Shown here piece after piece: positions 6,235 through 10,503 of a stretch of DNA of 10,503 nucleotides. The notes under the pieces are model-generated. The model made no database searches. It was given only the letters and a program-made list of their open reading frames with translations, and had not been told where the DNA came from. The position numbers were made by a program, and so were the translations under genes. This DNA is from Firm-08 sp045541535 (lineage in GTDB: Bacteria; Bacillota; Clostridia; Oscillospirales; QAKW01). The stretch is from assembly GCA_045541535.1 (NCBI GenBank), contig JAZQJG010000037.1, positions 1 through 10,503 on the forward strand, given 5' to 3'. The stretch's first letter is position 1; each line of letters begins with the position of its first letter.

Positions 6235-6835
6235 TATTGATCCCAAGGCTATGTTTTCTCTGGGCTACGGCCTGTACGTGGTCACCGCCCGTACCGAAAA
6301 GGACAACGGCTGTATTGCCAACACCGTGATGCAACTGACAAGCGATCCTTTACAACTGGCCGTTTGTCTGAACAAGGGTAACTTAACCTGCGCGCAGATT
6401 TTGGAAAGCGGGAAACTCAACGTCAGTGTTTTGACGGAAGACGCCCCCTTTTCTCTCTTTCAGCACTTTGGCTTCCAAAGCGGCAGGGACGTGGATAAAT
6501 TTGCCGACTTTGACCATTGGCGCACCCAAAACGGCTTGACGGCGCTGACCGGTGAATTTTGTAACACCGTGATTTCTCTGGAGGTGCAAAAGAGCGAGGA
6601 TCTGGGCAGTCACGTTCTCTTTCTCTGCACCGTCAGCGAGGCGCATACTCTGGTGGATCTTCCCACCATGACCTACGCCTATTATCACGCCAACGTCAAG
6701 CCCAAGCCCGCGGCCGAAACGAAAGGTTGGGTGTGCAAGATCTGCGGTTATAAATACGAGGGCGAGGATTTGCCCGCCGATTTTATCTGCCCCTGGTGCA
6801 AGCATCCCGCCTCGGATTTTGAAAAGATCCTGTAA
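6227..6835 (+). CDS. hrb: Flavin reductase-rubredoxin fusion (high-molecular-weight rubredoxin, Hrb type)
   Basis: This 202-residue protein has a flavin reductase-like FMN-binding split-barrel domain (about residues 5-155; NGCIANTVMQLTSDPLQLAVCLNK is typical of the family, here at 27-50). A Pro/Ala/Lys linker leads to a compact rubredoxin domain (168-202) with C170-x-x-C173 and C188-x-x-C191. The rubredoxin lacks the long middle loop of stand-alone rubredoxins, as in other Hrb and rubrerythrin-type domains, and its second knuckle is CPWCK rather than the usual CPxCG. In Moorella, Hrb passes NADH electrons to FprA (established); the adjacency here implies the same circuit. The ATG at 6227 follows GGAGAGGAG and overlaps fprA by eight bases. 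TTG at 6221 is a less likely start. Confidence 0.93.
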   Translation: MSNIDPKAMFSLGYGLYVVTARTEKDNGCIANTVMQLTSDPLQLAVCLNKGNLTCAQILESGKLNVSVLTEDAPFSLFQHFGFQSGRDVDKFADFDHWRTQNGLTALTGEFCNTVISLEVQKSEDLGSHVLFLCTVSEAHTLVDLPTMTYAYYHANVKPKPAAETKGWVCKICGYKYEGEDLPADFICPWCKHPASDFEKIL

Positions 6836-6890
6836 TAATTTTGATGTGTAAAAACATAATATATTTAGAAAACAAAAGGAGAAAAAAGCT

Positions 6891-7046
6891 ATGAAATACG
6901 TATGTTCCGTTTGCGGCTGGGAGTATGACGAGACCGTCGGCGCCCCCGAGCACGACATTGAGGCCGGTACCAAATTTGAGGATCTGCCCGAAGACTTTGT
7001 TTGCCCGCTGTGTGGCGTCGGCAAGGATATGTTCGAAGAAGCCTGA
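6891..7046 (+). CDS. Rubredoxin
   Basis: This short 51-residue gene encodes a complete stand-alone rubredoxin: M-K-Y-V-C5-x-x-C8-G-W-E-Y-D at the N-terminus, the EAGTKFEDLPEDFVCP core and C38-P-L-C41-G as the second iron-binding knuckle. The single Fe(Cys)4 centre is a cytoplasmic one-electron carrier. In this neighbourhood it most likely donates to FprA, or serves rubrerythrin-type peroxidases elsewhere. AAAGGAG (6875-6881) lies about ten bases before the ATG. The 55-base AT-rich gap after hrb shows no terminator, so it is probably the last gene of the operon; a weak internal promoter in the gap cannot be excluded. It shares little sequence with the compact rubredoxin domain of the preceding gene beyond the knuckles, so it is not a recent duplicate. 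Confidence 0.95.
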   Translation: MKYVCSVCGWEYDETVGAPEHDIEAGTKFEDLPEDFVCPLCGVGKDMFEEA

Positions 7047-7059
7047 GGGGGGCTGTAAA

Positions 7060-7170
7060 AATCGTCTGAATCGCTTCGCTATCTCCCAATCTCGCCGCTC
7101 GGCGTATCGGTAATACGCCGTCGGGTAGCCCGTAGCCTGCGGCTACGGCTCCATTGGAAGATTTCAAAGG
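7060..7170. repeat. Palindromic intergenic element after rubredoxin
   Basis: The centre is a perfect 8-bp stem, CGGCGTAT (7100-7107) with loop CGGTA and ATACGCCG (7113-7120). A second perfect 8-bp hairpin follows, CCGTAGCC (7130-7137) with loop TGC and GGCTACGG (7141-7148). The outer flanks AAAATCGTCTGAATC and GATTTC-type sequence near 7160-7165 are loosely complementary. Its plan (five-base loop, CG-rich stem, CGTCGG on the right, GCTTCGC on the left) echoes the repeats at 756-950 although the sequence differs. No coding frame is supported. Confidence 0.6.
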
Positions 7171-7187
7171 ATTTTGTATCTCAACTA

Positions 7188-7221
7188 AAAAGAGTGCATT
7201 GCTGTTGCAATGCACTCTTTT
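7188..7221. terminator. Bidirectional terminator between rubredoxin and the convergent gene
   Basis: A perfect 15-bp stem pairs AAAAGAGTGCATTGC (7188-7202) with GCAATGCACTCTTTT (7207-7221) around a TGTT loop. A/T tracts on both sides serve transcription from either direction. It ends one base before the stop codon of the minus-strand gene. The GAGTGCAT stem is nearly the same as in the terminator after pckA. Confidence 0.92.
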
Positions 7222-7222
7222 G

Positions 7223-8161
7223 TTAGTTCCGGTGATAAGCCTTTGCAAAGTCGGAAATGTCCACCTCGCCGTGAAGCTCCTCGTAGTCGGGGCCCAGATA
7301 GCAGGCAAAACAGCCGATATCCTCAAAGCCAAGGGAGCGGTAGTAGGCAAAGTCGGCGGCAAGCACCGGCTTGTCCACCGCAAAGGCCTTGGGCGGCTTT
7401 TTCCAGTCGGAGAACATGGAGTTGTCGTACCAATAATCCAGCGCCTTGGCGTCCTTTTTTCCGAAATAGGAGAGCAGCTTTTCCAGCGGCTCGCTCTGGG
7501 CGTCCTCCTGCAGGGGCTTGTGAAAATCCCGCTCAAAGGGAGCGTATTCCAAAAAGATGCCCGCCTCGGGGGTTACCTTGGTGGGGGGCTCGATGCATTC
7601 AAAATAGGCAAGATAGGCAAGGCTGGCCTCGGGGTCGTCCTTTTGCAGCCGCCGCAGGATGTGATTCATCACCGTCATCTGCTGGTCGGAGGGGGAGAGG
7701 TTACGGCAGGCGGGGCAATGACAACAGCTATCCTTGGCATCGTCCATCCACAGAAAATAGCGGTGGGAGGAACGATACAGCTTTTTGACCAGCGCCGCGG
7801 CCCGCTCGGCGATATAGTCCAGCGCCTCGGTGTTGGAGGGACAGCAGTTCCAGTCGGTACTGCGCTCGCCGTCTGCCTTCATCCGAAACCATTGGGGATG
7901 CGCTTCAAATTCCGCCTCGGGCAACAGGTAGCGGGCGGCGTGCATTTCATATTCGATCTGCAGGCCGGCGTCTGCCGCCTCGTCCAGCAGGGTGCGATAG
8001 GCGGGGGTGTCCAACCGTTCCACCAGCTCTGCCACCGCCGCACAGGCGGCCTTACCGCCCACGGGATGCAGGGCGAGGGTGGGAATTTTATGTTTTGTCA
8101 TCCGTGCGATCCAGTCTTGGGACAGCTCGTCGGGATGGATGAGAAGAGATGCGTGTTTCAT
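7223..8161 (-). CDS. DUF4838-like protein, stand-alone
   Basis: This protein of 312 residues has no signal peptide, so it is probably cytoplasmic. The middle resembles the DUF4838 pattern: HPQWFRMKADGER (88-100), NCCPSNTEALDYIAE (105-119), FLWMDDAKDSCCHCPAC (136-152, with C146, C147, C149 and C152), a helix, then LAYLAYFECIEPPTKVTP (181-198). DUF4838 is related to glycoside-hydrolase-like TIM barrels and usually sits in larger, often secreted proteins. Here it stands alone with a C-terminal part containing aromatic-rich LDYWYDNSMF. Substrate and activity are unknown. The ATG at 8161 follows GGAGG (8167-8171) and a good promoter; an upstream extension to 8437 would cross that promoter and the opposite gene, so it is rejected. 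The family assignment is from motif memory, not a profile search. Confidence 0.72.
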   Translation of the reverse strand: MKHASLLIHPDELSQDWIARMTKHKIPTLALHPVGGKAACAAVAELVERLDTPAYRTLLDEAADAGLQIEYEMHAARYLLPEAEFEAHPQWFRMKADGERSTDWNCCPSNTEALDYIAERAAALVKKLYRSSHRYFLWMDDAKDSCCHCPACRNLSPSDQQMTVMNHILRRLQKDDPEASLAYLAYFECIEPPTKVTPEAGIFLEYAPFERDFHKPLQEDAQSEPLEKLLSYFGKKDAKALDYWYDNSMFSDWKKPPKAFAVDKPVLAADFAYYRSLGFEDIGCFACYLGPDYEELHGEVDISDFAKAYHRN

Positions 8162-8188
8162 AGGTGCCTCCGAAGATTTGATGCTTCT

Positions 8189-8217
8189 ATTGTATCCTAT
8201 TTTTTCCGGGATGTAAA
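8189..8217 (-). promoter_or_regulatory. Promoter of the DUF4838-like gene
   Basis: Read on the minus strand, TTTACA (8217-8212) is followed by a 17-base spacer and TACAAT (8194-8189). The -10 lies about 28 bases before the ATG. It is divergent from the plus-strand promoter at 8249-8277; only 31 bases separate the two -35 hexamers. Confidence 0.72.
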
Positions 8218-8248
8218 GAGCAAAAAGTGATCGGTTGGGGGATATTTG

Positions 8249-8277
8249 TTGACAATGAAAGGCGAGATAATTATAAT
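8249..8277 (+). promoter_or_regulatory. Perfect consensus promoter of the YgjV-like operon
   Basis: TTGACA (8249-8254), a 17-base spacer and TATAAT (8272-8277) match the sigma-A consensus exactly. Transcription would begin near 8284, 30 bases before the ATG at 8313. A longer reading frame opening at 8283 would start at the transcription start itself and is rejected. Confidence 0.88.
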
Positions 8278-8312
8278 ATGTTGTGGTAATTTTGAGTCTT
8301 GAAGGAGCAGGT

Positions 8313-8906
8313 ATGCTACAAACGATTGCAAACGAAATTGATATCATTCTTTCCACCCCCCGTCTGCTGGTGGCCAACTGCTTTTCTTTGGCGGCCACCC
8401 TGTCGCTGATCATCTCCTGTGTGGTGAGTCGGCGCAAGCAGATGTTTCTGTTTCAGGCGGGGCAGTGCGCCCTGCTGTGTGTTACCCAAGGGATTTTAGG
8501 GATGTACGGCGGTATCGTCACCACGGGTCTGGGCGCCCTGCGGGACACGGCCAACGCCTTTGACAAAATGAATCCGAAGCGGGCGGTGGCCATGGCTACC
8601 GTCATCGGCGTGGCGGGTACGGCCCTCAACTTTATCGGCGGCAAGCCGTGGTACGGCCTGCTTCCGGTGGTGGCGGCGGTGATCTATTCGCTGGGCTGTC
8701 AGCTTTTCCGCAAACCCAATTTACTGCGGGTCAATTTGATGGTCAACCTCAGCTTTTGGGTGGTGTATTCCTTTATTATCAAGGACTATATCACCGCCCT
8801 GACCAACGGCATCACTGCGCTGATTGACCTGCTGGCCTTTGTCGTCATCTTCGTTCAGGAGGAACGTGGCCGCCGCGGCATCGTCATCGGACGCAAGGAA
8901 AAATAA
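8313..8906 (+). CDS. YgjV-like inner membrane protein, first of tandem pair
   Basis: This 197-residue protein is mostly hydrophobic, with roughly six or seven membrane segments (about 18-38, 44-62, 63-76, 92-109, 112-131, 137-156 and 159-181). Positively charged loops are SRRKQ (39-43), RDTANAFDKMNPKR (77-90), RKPNLLR (133-139) and a basic C-terminus, which should face the cytoplasm. The ILGMYGG and RNxxxxFxKM-type segments and the length resemble the YgjV family of bacterial inner membrane proteins, whose function is unknown. AAGGAG (8302-8307) precedes the ATG. The next gene is a clear paralogue with the same arrangement of motifs. The name is a recognition call and could be wrong at family level; the membrane nature is certain. 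Confidence 0.75.
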   Translation: MLQTIANEIDIILSTPRLLVANCFSLAATLSLIISCVVSRRKQMFLFQAGQCALLCVTQGILGMYGGIVTTGLGALRDTANAFDKMNPKRAVAMATVIGVAGTALNFIGGKPWYGLLPVVAAVIYSLGCQLFRKPNLLRVNLMVNLSFWVVYSFIIKDYITALTNGITALIDLLAFVVIFVQEERGRRGIVIGRKEK

Positions 8907-8925
8907 AGGGAAATCGGGAGAAATT

Positions 8926-9507
8926 ATGTTCGAACTTCTTATCCACGACATTCAAACTATCTTTGCCTCCCCCAGACTTCTGGCCGCCAACGGCGTGTCG
9001 GTGGTGGCGGCCCTGTGTATGATCGCGGCCTGCATCCTTTCCGACCGGAAGCGGGTGTTTATCCTGCAGGGGGTGCAGTGCGGTCTGCTGTGCATTACTC
9101 AACTGATTCTGGGAATGTACGGGGGCCTGATCACGCTGGCCATCGGGAGCCTGCGGAATTTTCTCACCGCATTTGAAAAGATGACCCCACGGCGCACCCT
9201 GCTTTTTGCTCTGCTCATCGGCGGCGCCGGCACGGCGGTCAATTTTGCCACCGATGGGGGATGGATCGGCCTGTTGCCGGTGTTTGCCACTGTGCTCTAT
9301 ACCTTTGGTTGCCATTATCTGGTGCGGCCCAATCTTCAACGGCTGAACATTCTGGTCAATATGCTGTTGTGGATCGGCTATTCGGTAAGCGTTCTGGATT
9401 ATGTCACCGCCCTCACCGACGCCACCACCGCTCTGGTGGATGCCGTAGCCTTTTGCGTGGTGTGGATCAAAGAAAAGAGGAAAAAATATGAATTATCAAG
9501 ATATTAA
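8926..9507 (+). CDS. YgjV-like inner membrane protein, second of tandem pair
   Basis: This 193-residue membrane protein is a paralogue of its upstream neighbour along its whole length: SPRLLAAN (15-22 against TPRLLVAN), QCGLLCITQLILGMYGG (51-67), FEKMTPRR (83-90), GGAGTAVNF (99-107), GLLPV (115-119), RPNLQRLNILVN (134-145) and DYVTALTDATTALVD (158-172). Charged loops sit at the same places in both, so both have the same membrane orientation. GGGAG (8916-8920) precedes the ATG at 8926, 19 bases after the upstream stop. An apparent longer frame to 8824 overlaps the first gene and is rejected. The end overlaps the methyltransferase start by 20 bases, indicating one transcript. Function is unknown. 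Confidence 0.75.
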   Translation: MFELLIHDIQTIFASPRLLAANGVSVVAALCMIAACILSDRKRVFILQGVQCGLLCITQLILGMYGGLITLAIGSLRNFLTAFEKMTPRRTLLFALLIGGAGTAVNFATDGGWIGLLPVFATVLYTFGCHYLVRPNLQRLNILVNMLLWIGYSVSVLDYVTALTDATTALVDAVAFCVVWIKEKRKKYELSRY

Positions 9508-10234
9508 CGCCGCCACCATTGACCGTTGGGTGGAGGAGGGGTGGCAATGGGGCAGGCCCATTGACCATCAGACCTTTCTGGACGCCAAGCGGGGAATATG
9601 GCAGATGTTTCTCACCCCCACCAAACCGGTGCCCAAGGATTGGTTTGGCCCCCTGCAAGGGAAAAAAGTGCTGGGACTTGCTTCCGGCGGCGGTCAGCAG
9701 ATGCCGCTGTTTGCGGCCCTGGGGGCGGAATGCACCGTGCTGGACTATTCCCAAAAACAATTGGAAAGCGAGAAGACGGTGGCCCAACGGGAGGGGTATG
9801 ACATCACCATCCTGCGTGGAGATATGACCAAGCCCCTGCCCTTTGCGGACGAAGCCTTTGATTTGATCTTTCACCCCGTGGCCAACTGTTACGTGCGGGA
9901 GATGGGTCCCATTTTCCGTGAGTGCTACCGTGTGCTGAAAGCGGGCGGCGTGTTGCTGGCCGGTATGGACAACGGCATCAACTTTTTGTTTGATGAAGAG
10001 GAAAAAAGGGTAGTCAACGCCCTGCCCTTTGATCCGCTCGCCAACCCCGACCATCGGCGGCAACTGGAGCAGAGTGGCGACGGTATGCAGTTTTCCCACA
10101 CCACCGAGGAACTGGTGGGCGGCCAACTGGAGGCGGGCTTCCGCCTGACCCATTTGTATGAGGACACCAACGGCGAGGGCTTTTTGCATCGGATGCACGT
10201 GCCCTGCTTTTTGGCTACCCGTGCAGTAAAATAG
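9488..10234 (+). CDS. Class I SAM-dependent methyltransferase
   Basis: This 248-residue cytoplasmic protein has a Rossmann-type methyltransferase core. Motif I is VLGLASGGGQQ (61-71), the acidic end of strand 2 is VLDYS (84-88), a GDMTKPLPFADEAFDLIF block (111-128) covers motifs II-IV, and YRVLKAGGVLLAG (147-159) is the usual post-motif strand. The N-terminal stretch DINAATIDRWVEEGWQWG and GIWQMFLTPTKPVPKDWF is a cap region seen in a widespread group of Firmicutes methyltransferases of unknown substrate (from memory). The ASGGGQQ glycine loop replaces the more common GxGTG. The start at 9488 lies inside the end of the preceding membrane-protein gene and follows AAAGAGG, so it is coupled to it. 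It could modify a small molecule, lipid or protein; nothing in the sequence decides. Confidence 0.9.
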   Translation: MNYQDINAATIDRWVEEGWQWGRPIDHQTFLDAKRGIWQMFLTPTKPVPKDWFGPLQGKKVLGLASGGGQQMPLFAALGAECTVLDYSQKQLESEKTVAQREGYDITILRGDMTKPLPFADEAFDLIFHPVANCYVREMGPIFRECYRVLKAGGVLLAGMDNGINFLFDEEEKRVVNALPFDPLANPDHRRQLEQSGDGMQFSHTTEELVGGQLEAGFRLTHLYEDTNGEGFLHRMHVPCFLATRAVK

Positions 10235-10260
10235 GAATATGTTGACAGACTGTCAAAAAG

Positions 10261-10303
10261 AAAAAATGGTTTGTGCTTTTTATATTCGCACAAACCATTT
10301 TTT
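10261..10303. terminator. Strong terminator after the methyltransferase
   Basis: A perfect 16-bp stem pairs AAAAAATGGTTTGTGC (10261-10276) with GCACAAACCATTTTTT (10288-10303) around an 11-base AT-rich loop. A/T tracts on both sides allow termination in either direction. Five bases upstream, TTGACAG-A-CTGTCAA (10242-10256) is a separate perfect 7-1-7 palindrome. Confidence 0.9.
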
Positions 10304-10380
10304 AGGTCTTTTTCACGGTTTTTGGGAGTTCGAGCAGGGCTATGAGCACAATTCCGCAGTTGATAATGGTTGTAGTATGG

Positions 10381-10502
10381 CGAAACGCTCTGGAGCGTTT
10401 CGACAGCCGATTTTTATCGGCTATGCAGAATTAAATTATACAAATTTAATTCTGCACGACAATCATTGCAATGGGTTTGGTCAAATTTTCCTTGAAAATT
10501 TG
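10381..10502. repeat. Run of four hairpins at the window end
   Basis: Four perfect stems follow one another: CGAAACGCT/AGCGTTTCG (10381-10389 with 10394-10402), AGCCGAT/ATCGGCT (10405-10411 with 10416-10422, TTTT loop), GCAGAATTAAATT/AATTTAATTCTGC (10425-10437 with 10443-10455, ATACA loop) and CAAATTTTC/GAAAATTTG (10482-10490 with 10494-10502). No start-bearing frame covers them. The cluster looks like a palindromic intergenic repeat, and it may continue beyond the window. Bases 10304-10380 show nothing else certain. Confidence 0.75.
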
Positions 10503-10503
10503 T

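Noticed and set aside
7154..8230. Long plus-strand open frame opposite the DUF4838-like gene
   Set aside because: It crosses the terminator at 7188-7221, has no ribosome site, and its product lacks recognisable motifs; the minus strand has promoter, GGAGG and family motifs.
8162..8437. N-terminal extension of the minus-strand DUF4838-like gene to 8437
   Set aside because: It would run through the divergent promoters and into the YgjV-like gene; GGAGG at 8167-8171 supports the start at 8161.
8313..9507. Antiparallel (dual-topology) pair like some small multidrug transporters
   Set aside because: Basic loops fall at the same positions in both paralogues, so both should insert in the same orientation.

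Overview
The window looks like chromosomal DNA from a gut-type anaerobic Clostridia bacterium, probably Oscillospiraceae/Ruminococcaceae-like. The reasons are moderately high GC with many CCC, GCC and ACC codons, strong AGGAGG-type ribosome sites, sigma-A promoters, an ATP-type PEP carboxykinase, a BspA-type leucine-rich surface protein ending in SLH domains, and an oxygen-defence operon typical of strict anaerobes. The taxonomic call is inference; no rRNA or tRNA gene was found.

Layout. (1) 1-742: 3' part of pckA, followed by two copies of an intergenic hairpin repeat (756-950) and a terminator. (2) 1154-3094: a secreted, SLH-anchored BspA-like protein with its own promoter and terminator; its AT-richer LRR part and GC-rich SLH part look stitched together. 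(3) 3307-4754: a two-gene, ATGA-overlapping operon of a ROK-family sugar kinase and a GmhA-like SIS isomerase. (4) 4859-7046: a four-gene redox operon of a small FTR-catalytic-like CxC protein, flavodiiron protein FprA, a flavin reductase-rubredoxin fusion (Hrb type) and a 51-residue rubredoxin. It starts at a good promoter whose -35 is overlapped by a Fur/PerR-like palindrome. (5) 7047-7222: another hairpin element and a strong terminator shared with the convergent gene downstream. (6) 7223-8161, minus strand: a stand-alone DUF4838-like protein. (7) 8313-10234: a probable three-gene operon behind a perfect TTGACA-17-TATAAT promoter, with two tandem paralogous YgjV-like membrane proteins overlapping a class I SAM methyltransferase. 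(8) 10235-10503: a palindrome, a 16-bp-stem terminator and a run of four hairpins that looks like an intergenic repeat element.

How the genes work together. In the redox operon, electrons plausibly flow from NAD(P)H or ferredoxin through the Hrb flavin/rubredoxin protein and/or the small rubredoxin to FprA, which reduces O2 to water or NO to N2O. The FTR-like protein may add thiol/disulfide exchange. The kinase and isomerase pair suggests phosphosugar metabolism with unknown substrate.

Nothing here is plainly a new defence or mobile system. The best leads are the FTR-like protein inside an apparently metal- or peroxide-regulated flavodiiron operon, the tandem YgjV pair with a methyltransferase, and the recurring gene-end module of hairpin repeat plus GAGTGCAT terminator.
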